DNA of 64,000 nt from Ulva prolifera (taxonomy: Eukaryota; Chlorophyta; Ulvophyceae; Ulvales; Ulvaceae), in contig CM041196.1 of assembly GCA_023078555.1 (NCBI GenBank), forward strand, positions 5,343,658 through 5,407,657, given 5' to 3'. The notes below the pieces were generated by a model that was not told the DNA's origin, did no database searches, and saw only the letters and a program-made list of their open reading frames with translations. Position 1 is the first letter of the stretch. Each line of letters begins with the position of its first letter. Of the stretch, positions 51,468 to 62,988 are shown piece by piece. The position numbers and the translations under genes are program-made.

Positions 51468-54400
51468 CGGTGCGCCAGCCCACACACAGCGGTGCGCTGA
51501 TTGATATCAACAGCAAGGAGGCGATCTGACCAGTACATATGCCACCTAAGCAGCGAACCAGGTGGTTGTGGCCGGAGGAAAAGCAGGTCTGAAAGCAGCA
51601 AGACAGATGGGCAGAGGCGGGGGCGCACAGCGTGGGCTGGATGGTAGGCGTGCATGACGAGCCAGGCATCTTCCCCCAGCAGCTCAGGGCGCTTCATCAT
51701 GGGGGTGCTGGCTCCATACATCAGTGGAGGTCTCTGCATTTGCCTCACGTCAATCGAGGGCAGTCCACCCAGGCCACTCCAAGACGCAGGAGACATGTGT
51801 TACAAGGACAGAGGTGGCAAGGCGGGCAGCACCACGAAAGAAGCAAGCAAAGTAAGCACACACCCAGTACACACAAGTCACCACCACATTCTCATCAAAC
51901 GGCTCAGATGCGCAGACCGCCGAGTACACACCCCCACACGCAAACCAACACAAACACAACACCCCAAACACAACCACACCGTATTCAACACCTCAATGCC
52001 TGTCGCCTCACGACAAGACTGCGCCCAACACACTGCCGCCCAAGGCCGCCCACGTGGGCCGCTCGACTGCCGGGGGCCGCCCCAGGCCCCAACCCTACCC
52101 CCAGGAGACATGTGTCACATGACATAGCAAGGCGGCTATCGTCGGAGATATGGTGTGGGACATTTTAACGGCATTAGAAGGTAGGATGAAACTGTTTACC
52201 GTCCTGGAGATGTCCTGGAGATAGAAGGTGTAAGGTCCCATGTGCATGTAGGTTCCATGCTCCATGAGGGCTGCAATGTGTGAGTGCTGGTCGCAGGCAG
52301 CAGGCAGCTTATTGTAAGTTACACATACCAGGCAATTGTATGGGAAAGCAAACACACCAAGCCAAACCAGTGGGCAGCAGGCAGCTAGGTACCGTAGTGA
52401 CTGCAGGTGGGGCATGTCCAGGGGCCTGCTGTGGCCATGCAGAAGCAGGATGAAGTGAACCTTGATCCTAGGAAGATAGGACGAATTCGGGATAAGGTTA
52501 GCAGAAAAGTGTGCTTCCAAACAAACAAAAATGGTATACCAAGCTTGTGTGGGGAAGCAGGGTAGGCACAGGTGGGCAGGAAATCATTGCTGGCTAGCTT
52601 GCTAGCTTGTTCCATTAGGCTGTTTGCTTGCGCATGACCACGGCCTCCAAGCATGTACTGTAGTGTCAACTGGTAGAAGGGTGCATGAGATGCTCAAAAC
52701 CCTTGCTTGGCATTTTGCCATTGAGCTGGGGTTTGGGGGGGGGGGGGGGGGGGTTGGTGACAGCTGTGCAAGAAATACGGTTGCAAACTTGACCATGTGC
52801 AAGCTTGGCACTCAAAACCCAGCTGATGCAGGAGATGTGGTAGAAGAGGAAAACCCAACAATGACAGTGGACTGTATGTGGTGTCTGAACCGCCATTTCC
52901 AACCAATTAGTGTATAAGGTTGACAGAACATTCTTGCAATCAGTGCCCAACACTACTTACATCCTACATACAAGCTGCCCCTAGACCACATCAAGCCTGA
53001 AGCGCCCACAGGAAGCGCAGGACACATCTGGAGCTCTTCAGCCAAAACTGTTCGACCACCACAATTGACACAAAGTGATGTGCCTTTCAGTGGATATACG
53101 CATATCAGGATGCCTATGAGGATGTGGACGTGCACACGTACAGGAAAACACAGTAGCAAGGCACAAGGTTCTGGCTGTCGCTGTGAGACTGCAGGTTGTT
53201 CTGGGGTCTGGATGGTGTGCTACATGTCACCCGGGCATGCATACTCATGGGGTCTGGATGGTGTGCTACATGTCACCCGGGCATGCATACTCATGGGGTC
53301 TGGATGGTGTGCTACATGTCACCCGGGCATGCATACTCATGGGAGCGGCTTTGGTTTGTTTTCATGCAGAGGTGAAGGCGGGAAAGGGGGAAAGGGGGAA
53401 AGGGGGCGCACATTCATCTGGTCCTTGTGGAAGTCGCCCATCCCCACATCCCAATCATGGAACACAGTGGAGAACCACAGGAACCGCCGCTCTGCAGCAG
53501 GGTGAGGTGAGATTAGCCACATGAGAGCATGACACGCTGCAGCAGCAGCAGTAGCAGAAGAGTGGTGCATTGCAGGCAGACATGGCTACAGCACTCATGG
53601 CCTCAGCTCATGGCCGCAGCTGCTCATTCCCTAGCTGCAGAACGAGGCTACTGCTTTGCAGCAAAGCAGCTCTGTCCTGGAGTTGCACCAGTGCGCCATT
53701 CTGGCTTAGGCTCACAAGACTCAGGTCACAATGGTGACTTTCGTTCTCTGCTGCTGTCCTGGGCACTGGGGAAACAACGGCGATGTATGGCATGACACCT
53801 GATCGAGCAGGTTGCTGTTATTCTATCTCAGATACATGGCCGTGCTTCTGCAGAAGGGGCAGTTTGTGGCATGGCCGTGGTGCAACACGATGCTACTGCT
53901 GTTGCAGACATGCAAGCAGTTTGCATGAAGCAGATCATGTTTGCAAGCAAGTGCACTGTGTCTGCCTGCATGCTCACAACATCGTTTGCCTGGGCGGGGA
54001 TGGAACAACGGCAGAGACGCACGCAGTCTTGTCTTGCCTTCCCGCTTGTACACTGGATATCTTGCATAGCATCCGAGCAGTTTGTAAACCCCGTCGATGC
54101 CCCATGGGATGTTGCCGGCCCGGTTCTCATCAGCACCCTTGATTTCTATGTCACAGGGCTGACCTGCACATGCCAGACACGTTCCTGCCACATACTCCTG
54201 TAGCACAACGAGACGCGGACAGAAGCCTATCTGCTCTGCAGGGCGCAATGTGCTCACAAGGCGAGAACAGGCTGCAACTAACATGTGGTCAGGGCATGCA
54301 AACGCACCCAACACAGTGGCCCAATTGTTGGTGAGCACAACAGCTGCACGGAACATTTGCAGTGGGCGAAAGTAGATCACACATGTACGCTGTGACGTTC

Positions 54401-55123
54401 TCTGTCATGTTCAGTACCCACGCCCTAGGGACCGCAAGACAGACTGCACACGGACTGTATGCATATAAATGATATGCATATAAATGATAACGATGCTTTG
54501 CAGCCGCATCCTCACCTCAATTCTCAAGCAAATGCTGCCATTGTTATGCTGTGATTTTTTATATCATGGAGGGTGATGCATTCCCAGCGATACCAGCAGC
54601 AGATTTAGCAAGCTGTGAATTATTCGAGGCAACGGACGTGGCCACACCTGCCAGACCGTGCGCGCCAGCCTCATCCAACTTACATTCTTCAATTATATTC
54701 TTGTTTTCAACGCGACTGCTGAGGTGATCCGCCTCCGTGCCGTGACCATACTGAAACCGAGCGCCCTGTCCGTCGTCATCGATATATACGTAGTTTTCTT
54801 CCCTGCAGTTCAGCTGGGCATCAATGATATATCCAGACACCCGTCAGATCGCCATATGGAACATGTCAACTGCAGTATCACAACGCAAGCATATGTGGTG
54901 ACAGCGCCGCTGAATCGCAAACACGCTGAACCAGGCCGCGCGGCCGCGGGCCACACCCCATCAAACTGTCCAGTGAGTCAACATCCTCATTCAGGTTTAT
55001 GTTGCTGTCAATATCATCACCACGATCCTGGTCGACGTCTGCGAATGATTCGGAAGTAGCCACCGTCAAGTCCAGGCAAAACGCCAGCAGCAGCACGCTT
55101 TGGCTGAAGGCCAAGACCACCAT
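50590..55123 (-). CDS. Orphan secreted or membrane-lumen protein, nine exons
   Basis: Model: complement(50590..50760, 51629..51733, 52200..52270, 52358..52467, 52972..53027, 53412..53491, 54023..54343, 54648..54802, 54957..55123); 411 residues, phases agree. I do not recognise the family. Exon 1 has a signal peptide (MVVLAFSQSVLLLAFCLDL) and an acidic Asp-rich stretch. Exons 2-3 carry Cys-containing CPRLVVLQEYVAGTCLACAG. Exons 3-4 give IDGVYKLLGCYARYPVYKRE and RRFLWFSTVFHDWDVG, which resembles the 'NGxYxxxGxxxGRPxYxR...LWxSxxxxxWxxG' pattern found in many algal extracellular proteins. Later come VHFILLLHGHSRPLDMPH, EHGTYMHMGPYTFYLQDISR, STPMMKRPELLGEDAWLVMH and a C-terminus ending VLKCVQPYY. 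Exons 5 and 6 are least certain (non-TGCAG acceptors, alternative donors). It could act on glycans, but that is a guess. Confidence 0.6.
51399..51466. repeat. (CA)n microsatellite
   Basis: About 34 CA units in an intron of the orphan secreted gene, bracketed by copies of agcggtgcgccagc. Confidence 0.97.
51801..52101 (-). mobile_element. Longest retroposon-like copy, type C, 301 bp, 14-bp target-site repeats
   Basis: Inserted in intron 7 of the orphan secreted gene, same orientation. The 14-mer caggagacatgtgt stands perfectly on both sides (51787-51800 and 52102-52115). The minus-strand 3' end is CCTTGTAA, shared with all other copies. The first about 77 bp on the plus strand match the 68-bp insert at 9822-9889. 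No tRNA-like A/B boxes and no reverse-transcriptase reading frame are visible. It could be a SINE or the 3' tail of a LINE. Confidence 0.75.
53203..53340. repeat. Three 46-bp tandem repeats
   Basis: Three identical units (53203-53248, 53249-53294, 53295-53340) starting ggggtctggatggtgtgct and ending gggcatgcatactcat, in intron 4 of the orphan secreted gene. Identity of the units means very recent expansion. Confidence 0.95.
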
Positions 55124-56851
55124 GGCGCCAATTCAAGCCTGGAATGCTGCGTCAGCGGTCTAAATAATCGCTTCAGTTTTCTCCAGGTGCAGGTGTAGCG
55201 CTGATTGAGCTTTGTGTTTACGTATGGAAGCTAAATGTCCGTCACGCTGTTGACCTTGACGATTGACACGAGGGGCTGTGCTCAATAACATATGAGCTCA
55301 CCTGAAAGCACGGCTGATTATATTTAATAGCTCATCCACGACCAAAGCTGAAGTTTTTGTGGGGTACTGGCAAGCGTGAAAAGACCTGACGGACAAGTCC
55401 GCGTGGCCAAGGTGCAGCTGCAGCTGTGGGTGGAATCGATCATGACGCGGAGTGCTGTCACGTTGGACATGACAGCACAGATGTGTTTCGATCACGCTGC
55501 TGAGGGGCCAAACTACAGTCTATGCTTAGGTCGCCTCTGTGATATTTGTGTGCAACGATGAAGATGCAGCCCCAATATGCAACTGAACAGATATCAAGCT
55601 TAGTCCTTTGCACCTAGCACTGGTTTTTTTCCTGGGCGACGTTCAGATCTGGTGCGCAGCTGCAGGCATCAAGCTGATTTGATCTGTACACATAAATTTG
55701 TTCACAAGTTCGATCACGGGCCACGCCTGCATGCATCTACACATGTGGCTACGACTAGAAGATGATGCGTACACATGCATGAATGCATACGATGCAGTCC
55801 TCGAGCGGAGCTTGCAGGTTCTTTTGTTCGGTACCTCTGTCTCCATGACGCAGTTGTGGGCGTGCCGTGTCGGATAGGTGTCAGGTTCCTGCAACAGCAC
55901 AGCCACGCAGCCTTAAGGCTGAATTCTTCCAGCTGAAGCTGTGCCTGCATAGTATTTCTAAGCAGCGTCAGCAATGGCTCGAGTCCATGGACCACGGCCA
56001 GGGCACAGGCGCCACCAGCGGCTTGTTGCAAGGCAACGTTAACGAACGCCGCACTATCTCGAGATACTAGTGCCACTCTGCTGCACTAGTACTTGGTATG
56101 CGCTGTGCGATCCATCGCGGTACTGATCAGAATATATATAGACTGCAGTCTATACATACAGCTGGTCCAATCCACGGACAGTAGTGGTGACGACTTGGAA
56201 ATGCGATCGGGGTGCGATATCTCGAGGTATACCGCCGGACAAAGTAGGTGGCTCCCTTCTCCCGAAACAAGCATACAGCATGACCATTTCGGAGGGGCCC
56301 TCCTACTTGAATGGAACAGGCCTACTCCCCTTTGACTGCTTGCCACGCATGCACTATGACGTGCGCGGGGACTCCAGGGTACGTGCGAAGCCCTTCAGGG
56401 TGCATTAGAGATGCAAGTCACGTCTCAATTGCGTTTGCACGCCGCGGGCTCGTCCCGAAGGTTTGTCTGGCCATGCCCATGGTCGCACAGAATCTGTGCC
56501 ACAGATACACGTGGCGCCTGTACATGAAGTCGTGCGTGCGAGCTCGACCGACGCCTGTGCTACAAGAGTGCTGCAGGAAAACGCTGTGCGTCACTCGCGA
56601 TCGGGATCCCACACCTGAGCGCTAGCCAAATGCGTATAACGCCGCTCGTCCGGCATCGCGAGGGATGCCGTTTCACAGACTCCTGCAGCAATGGAAGCCG
56701 CGAAGTGGCGCTACGTATACTACGTAGGGTGCAGCGTCACTGCGGTTGTTTGGACTTGCATGCAGGCATTAATACTGACGCGCATACAGGTCATATTGCA
56801 GAATGAGCCAGGAACTCCGAACCCTCCGTTATCGTGATCGTTAACGATATC
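55124..56851. other. Upstream of the orphan secreted gene, no gene assigned
   Basis: Open frames on both strands around 55870-56076 look weakly protein-like but have no family match and no good splice context. TATATATA at 56132-56139 runs into the perfect palindrome tagactgcagtcta (56139-56152). Confidence 0.4.
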
Positions 56852-57376
56852 ATGCATGAACGTATGGTCAGGCATATGGTCAGGCTTAAGCAGCTGCAGG
56901 TGAGCTATGCAACGCTGGCCACTGCCGTTGGCTGAAGATTCAGTCCGTCGCAGCCTAGCAAACTCGCTTCATAGGTTTTATTTTTGGCTGATTACCATTG
57001 CATATGTGCGCGTCTGCAGTCGTGTGGCAGCGACGACGAGTGTACATGTCAGCATGTCCACACCGGTACCGTTTGCAGTGCTGGCTACCTGTTTCTTGCA
57101 CGGGACCTGATGTAGGTACTCCAACCTGATCGATTGCAGGGGAGCCGTTATCGTGACGCCAGAGCTGACGCGAGCAGACACAGCTTGATTGTGGTCGCCG
57201 ACGCGTTGCTGCTCGGCCTCGGCTCGGGCTTGCGAACATATTTGCTTTGCACGGATGTAGACATTCCAGCTTTCAGATCGCACGCGTCCAGGCGATTCCT
57301 CTCGCAGCGCGCCCCTGCGCTCCGCAGAGAGATCTGCCTGCGTGGTGACAGGTTGCCACATCGGACGGACATGTAA
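56852..57376 (+). CDS. Possible two-exon hypothetical gene
   Basis: Exon 1 56852..56899 ends CTGCAG before GTGAGC. Exon 2 57140..57376 begins after ttgcag and ends at a TAA, giving about 94 residues. The exon 2 sequence contains SLIVVADALLLGLGSGLRTY and an Arg-rich tail. No family recognised. The stop ATGTAA also reads as a strong donor (GTAAGT), so it may instead be an internal exon of a larger gene. An antisense open frame covers the same bases. Confidence 0.2.
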
Positions 57377-57541
57377 GTCAGAAACATACAAGCACAGAGA
57401 CAGATACTTGGATCTAGTGGATGCATGAGAATGACTGAAACCAATGCCATGCACTTGGTTGTCGTGGTCCCCGCTGTCCTGCTCGAGACACACTGTTCCT
57501 TTCCAAATTCCAGACACCCGATTCTACTGCGTTGCTGACGA

Positions 57542-60500
57542 ATGATCCCGGCACATGCACACTTTCTGGTGGGATCTCTGCTTCTGTTGATTGCCAGGAC
57601 AGATGCTCAAGTGATCGTCAACACTTGGCCGTTTTTAGATGCGACATCGGCAGCGTGGACGATTGTTGCGAACGGAGGAACCGCTGTTGATGCAGTCGTC
57701 GAGGTAAAGCGCCCTAAACGTCATAGGAATCATGCCAAAATTGCCTTGTGTTTCGATGTGATGAAGCTAAGTTATCCAGTAGCAAAACACGAGCCCGTGC
57801 TGGTCTCGACTGTGCAAGGGCGCTTGCTGCAGCTGAGTGCAGTGCCAGGCACCGGCTGGCAATGTTCAAGCTACGCAGTAATGCTTGACTCCTGATGTAG
57901 GCCAGTATCGAGATCGATCTGTTTTCAATGCCGTCTGTCACTTTTCGGCCAGTCATGTCTCTGGAGTTTCTATCAGTTGCGCCCGCGTGAACCTGCCTTG
58001 CCTCTGAAGCAAGCGCTGAATGACTCCGAATGATGCAGGGAGCAAGCACATGCGAGGTTCTCCAATGCGATGGCACGGTTGGTTACGGCGGCAGCCCCGA
58101 TGAGGCTGGGGAAACCACACTGGATGCAATGATCATCGATGGAGTATGCACCACAGCTGTTCCACTTCCCCTTGCAAGGCCGTGCCATCGTGCATGGGAA
58201 AGTCATGTCATGTTCCATGTGTCAGCGGACGAGCACAAGGGCCCAGCCATGCAATGGTGCTCTGGGTCGACTTGCCTACACACTTGCGCCACCGGCATTC
58301 ATGCTGGCTGGATGCCTCCTGCTGTCACACATCATCAGACATCTGCCTTGAGTCATTGCACCAACCCCAGAGCCGCTTCATGAAAGGGATGGGGCTCCAC
58401 TACACCTGCGTCACCCAGCTGGGGTCGCTGCATGTAGATTCATGTCGGACGTGTGCACCGAACGGCAAACATGCTGGCAGGTATCTTCTGCAGGCACTTT
58501 CCATTAGCACGGCTCTAGCTGTGACTGAGGACACACATACGCTCAGTTAACACACCAAGCCCAGTGTCCAGGTCGCACAAATGATGGCGTGACACCTCGG
58601 TAAGTGTAGCAAAGTACAGAGGTGTCACGCCAGTAAATCTGAATTTGCTGCAGTAAGGTGTAAAGTCAAGTGAAGTAGATCTGAATTTGCATGCGGTCTC
58701 AGATCGCTGGAGTTCTCAATGCCTGGTAAGCATATGGCTAAGTGAATCTAGAATGACTTGAGAATGCACTTCACTTCATGTATGGCTCTCGAAGCACATG
58801 ACGTTACTCTGTGTGTAAACTGAAGTAAATCTAAACATACTGAGCCGTATCCTTTTGGACATTGACAATGGTTTTTTTGGTGTGTGTGTGAGTGTGGGTG
58901 GGTGGCCCACGCGGCCCGTACCAGCCAGCAGCCTGGAGCAGAGCAGCACACTGTCTCTGTGCTGCTCTGCACGACCTAATTCTCGTATGCTGCTGTTCGT
59001 CTCTGATTGAGGCGTGGCTGCAGTGGTGCGCTTCAGCATGCTCTCCACTTTCGGAAGCACCACGCGGCTGAGTTCCAAGCCGTTTCCATGACATGGGAGC
59101 ACATCCTCGGGCATCTGCGGCAGCCATGTTTGCTAGTCATATATACGCTCGTGCGCTCATGCAGCTGCTGCGCACCTGAGGGCCGACGCCTGGGCTGCAA
59201 GGGCACATGCGGTCAGGTGGGCAGCACGGCGACATCAGCGAGCTTTGCAAGAACACAGTCACGAACCCAGCCCAACTCACCCCCACCACAGCCGTAAGCA
59301 GCACACGCACATTCTCATGCACCCACAACCACGTACACAAACACCGTCACCCCCACACCCTCACCATAACCACACCCTCACCCACACGCCCACACACCCT
59401 TTAAGCAGTGTTTGTGGCTGGTGGGGGTGGGTGCGCGGGTGTGCGGGTGTGTGTTCGGTGGGTGTGTCTGTCATGCTGTGATTGGGGGGCCGTGTTCAGG
59501 TTTGCCGTGGGTGCACATCTCCCGCCGTGCATGCATCGGGGCGTTGTTGTGCTTGTTCGTTGCCCCCGCGGTGCTACGGACCACTCCGACTTTGTCCTTG
59601 GAACACACACGACATGCATGCGCATAGCCTCACAAGCATCTTCAAGACTCCCTGCCCCTTCCCCTCGCATGCTGAGCACCCCTCTCCTGCGTTAGCAGAA
59701 ACCCTGCTGACACTCTCCACCGCCCGCTGAGTGACACGCTGAGTCATGCGCTGAGTCACATGCAGGAGACGCGGGAGATGGGCGCCGTCGGCGGCATCCG
59801 CAACATCCGGTCCGCGGCGCGGGCCGCGCGGGCGGTGATGCAGCACACGCGGCACTCCGTGCTCGTCGGCGAGCAGGCCGCGGAGTTTGCCATGGCGATG
59901 GGCCTCGACTTCTCGGACCTCACGACACAGGCCTCCGCGGAGCTGCACCGCGGCTGGCTCGAGGGCGGCTGCCAGCCGAACTTCCGCAGGGCCGTGTCGC
60001 CGGCTGCGGCGGACTCGTGCGGCCCGTACTCCGCGGCTGCGTCAGGTACGTGTGCCTGCGATCCTGCTGCGCCCCGCTTGCGACAGTGGTGTGTGTGTGA
60101 GGCTGCGCAGCCGTGTCTACAGGGGCAGTGCCGACCCCGGCAGCCAGGCTAGATCGGCGCATTCTTGCCACATGCTGTTGCACAGTCTGGGGGGCGTGGA
60201 CATGCACCGCGGGGGTCATCCCAGAACGCTACATGCTGCTGCACACCTGCGATGTCGTACTGGCGATGGAGGGCTGTGTGTATAGCTTAGTGAACCCTGT
60301 AGCGGTCGAGGCCAATTGATAAGGACAGTGGCCAGAAGTGCATTATGCTGGCCAGGTGCATATGCTCTTGGCAGAGATCGATCTGGTGGCGACGACGACC
60401 TTCAAAAGCTCGTGCAAGAGGAGAGTTCGGTGCAGATGTTGGTGGTGGCGGGGGCGGCGATGCTGCGGCGGCAGAGGGGGTTGAGGCGCGGCCGACGCGG

Positions 60501-61604
60501 CGGTGCGGCGTGGCGTGGGCGTCACCGCACGCGCACGACACCATCGCCATGCTCGCGCTGGACCGCTCCGGCCGCATCGCCGCCGGCACGTCGACAAACG
60601 GCAACTGCGGCAAGGTGCCCGGCCGCGTCGGTGACGCCGCGATCGTCGGCGCGGGCGCGTACGCGGCGGCCGGGGCGGGCGCGTGCGGCGCGACAGGCGA
60701 CGGCGACGTCATGATGCGGTTCCTGCCGTGCTACCAGGTGGGTGCCCGCCCTGCTGCGTGCTTTGGTGTGCGATGGCTGCTGACAAGTACCTCACCATTT
60801 CGCATGATTTTCACTTCAACACACGGCTACCTCGGCCGAATTCTGGCGACGGGCGGATGTTCGGGGTGGTCTGTTTTGCGGGGGCGGAGACGCGCACTGA
60901 GCACTCGTGTCTGGACCAGTTGTCCGTGAAGTGTCGATCTGTGGAGACCTGAAAAGGGAAACATTGCTGTGGTTGCGCCGTGTGTGCCTTGACTGCATAT
61001 GCTGCCTCCGTGTGAGGCTGGACGGCAGACTGAAACCTTGCAACTGCCACCGTGTTTGGAGGCATGCGTGGCTGCATTACATTCCCACATCATCATGCGG
61101 CGCTTTTTGCCATCACTCACAAACCGCATTCTGTGTGCAGCGTGCGACTGCGATCGTAGGCTTCCGTCGACCGTTCTCTACTTTGGCCGCAAGCAGGCGT
61201 ATGCATGCTGGCAATGCATGCAGGCAGTTGAGAACATGCGGCTCGGCATGGCCCCGAGCGCGGCTGCGGAGGACGCGATGCAGCGCATCCTCGACATCGT
61301 GCCGAAATTCCAGGGGGCACTCGTGGCGATGAATGCGAGCGGCGGCCACGGTGGCGCGGCCGTGGGCTGGGTGTTCCACTACGCCGTGGCCGACGCCGCC
61401 ACCGCAGGCGCCCCAGAGGTCCTGGAGGTGCTGCCGATGGCATCACGCAGCACAGCAGCCGCGGCACGGCGGCTGGACAGGGCAGGCTCACGTGAAGGAG
61501 GTGATGGGGGGGTGGCCAGGAGGCGCCTGATTGGGCCCGTACTGGAGAGGATGGGGGGTGGGGTAAAGGCTGAGAGTACGGCCGGGGATGAGTCTGGCTT
61601 TTGA
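57542..61604 (+). CDS. AGA: N4-(beta-N-acetylglucosaminyl)-L-asparaginase (aspartylglucosaminidase)
   Basis: Five exons: 57542..57703, 58039..58143, 59766..60045, 60436..60737, 61224..61604; 409 residues, phases consistent. Lysosomal or vacuolar N-terminal-nucleophile hydrolase that cleaves the Asn-GlcNAc bond left from N-glycoproteins. A signal peptide ([20 protein letters not shown]) precedes [16 protein letters not shown]. Family blocks follow: [53 protein letters not shown]. The self-cleavage site and nucleophile lie in [12 protein letters not shown] (Thr218, start of the beta subunit). [20 protein letters not shown] with [11 protein letters not shown] forms the substrate pocket, and [12 protein letters not shown] joins AVENMRLG across the last intron. 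The Gly/Ala-rich segment before the cleavage site depends on the exon 4 acceptor chosen (60436). The C-terminal about 60 residues are not conserved. Confidence 0.94.
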
Positions 61605-62432
61605 TGATGCCTCACGTGGGACAGCAGGTGTGGCGCACACGCCAGAATGTCAGCAGTGGTCATAGTGGTGATTGGTCGTGCTCAGAACATCTTGCAACCA
61701 GGCCGTACTCTTACAATGTGATTCTAAAGCAACGGCACCACACTAGTAGCAGCTAGTATCCAGTGCCAGGATGTGTCTGGGCTAGCACGAGCACACTAAA
61801 AGTATCGTCCATGCTCACGTGCATGCGGGACACTTCAGAACGGTCACGTTTGCCGGGGGTATGCGTTACAAAGGAAAAAGCCGGAGGGGCCGGTAGCACC
61901 GCCAGGACCAAGAGGGAGAGCACGAGAAACGCCAGGGGTATGTGTGATCCACCAGTGGACGTGTCCATGTATACACTAGAGCGAGTGAGAAGCCCAATGG
62001 CCACCGGTGCGCCAGACACGCAGGCAGGGGCACTGAAGCAGCTTCTGTTGCAGCCTTCTCCATGTACAGCCCGGCCAAATGCAAGATGCATCTGGCACCT
62101 TGCTTCAGGGTCGTGCATGACGCATCTCCCAGGCCTGACCTCCTTCAGGCTCACGGTGCATGTTCAGACCCACCGAGATGGCAGGCCTGCAGAGGCGGTA
62201 CTACATTGACCGCAAATGTGGAACATCGCAAGGGGTTGAGCAGTGCCGCTTGTGGCGTGTCCCTTCAATCGAGCTGCCATATGCATGACTGTTCACAGCG
62301 CGGCCGCGGCCAACAGCGTAGCTACCTACTAGTAGGGGCTGCTCCAGCGATGGTCGAGGCTTGGCGCCAGAAATCAGGCAGCCAGGCCCCGTGGCGCCCA
62401 GGGTAGCAGAGGACGTGACAGGCGTAAGGGTA
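61605..62432. other. Intergenic, no gene seen
   Basis: Between AGA and the small membrane ORF. Contains one retroposon-like fragment, listed separately. Other open frames are unremarkable. Confidence 0.5.
61864..61930 (-). mobile_element. Retroposon-like fragment, type B
   Basis: Begins (plus strand) cgttacaaaggaaaaagccg. Positions 61865-61903 match the reverse complement of 8512-8550 nearly base for base. Flanked by imperfect direct repeats gccgggggtatg (61852-61863) and gccaggggtatg (61931-61942). Confidence 0.65.
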
Positions 62433-62564
62433 CTACTGGTATTTGCCGGTGGCAAAGCCGTACGCAAGCCGGGCCTCTGCCAGCAGTACCCCCAGCACCG
62501 CTATCGTGATGACCAGAGGCACCCACATCTTCAGCAGCCATGCGGCACGTGAGTACGTCGCCAT
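62433..62564 (-). CDS. Possible 43-residue single-span membrane protein
   Basis: Complete small frame from ATG 62564 to TAG 62433. It starts MATYSRAAWLLKMW, then has one hydrophobic helix (VPLVITIAVLGVLLAEARL) and ends AYGFATGKYQ. The size and single helix suit small subunits of respiratory or ER complexes (NDUFA1-type was considered), but I cannot name it. The Met lies just after a gtgcag that could be an acceptor, and the stop overlaps a possible donor (CA|GTAGTA), so it may be one exon of a larger gene. Confidence 0.35.
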   Translation of the reverse strand: MATYSRAAWLLKMWVPLVITIAVLGVLLAEARLAYGFATGKYQ

Positions 62565-62988
62565 GTACCTGCACGCACCCATCTCTGTTGTCCGCGGCAT
62601 CACTGTCTAATGATGTACCGGTTTTCAAAGTGGAGTTTGATCAGTATTTGATAGGGCTTGTCCGTGTGACTGTGCGGCTTGTGCACTACCGACAAATTCA
62701 AATCTCGATGTACATGTGAGACAGTGACGCTCACTAGCACTGGGCAACTGCTATTTGAGAGCACAATTTATCAGGCACCATCTGGCAAGTTCCAAAAAGC
62801 TCTTATCTTCAACCAGGAGTGAGTTGCGTACGGTCGTCTGAGGGGGGTTTCCAGGTGGTTTACCCCTTCCGCATATGTGGTCCCGTTAACTCGGATTTGT
62901 CAATGTCCAGTAGGATACTCAGTAAATTCAGATTTACTTTACTTTACCAGGACAAAGTCAGTTACGCGTCTTTGTTGGGGTTCAGGGA
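62565..62988. other. 3' flank of the glycosyltransferase gene
   Basis: No gene seen; moderately AT-rich, presumably the 3' UTR of the minus-strand gene ending at 62989 plus the promoter of the small ORF. Confidence 0.4.

Noticed and set aside
51750-52111. Minus-strand frames of 75-77 codons in the intron of the orphan gene
   Set aside because: They lie inside the 301-bp retroposon-like insert and consist of GT-rich, low-complexity sequence.
55714-56076. Minus-strand 120-codon frame, and a plus-strand frame over the same bases
   Set aside because: Both look weakly protein-like (Leu/Ala-rich on one, Gln/Lys-rich on the other), which is typical of shadow frames. No conserved motif supports either.
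59400-59500. GT-rich stretch in AGA intron 2 as another copy of the type C element
   Set aside because: Only compositional likeness; the shared CCTTTGTAAC end and direct repeats are missing.
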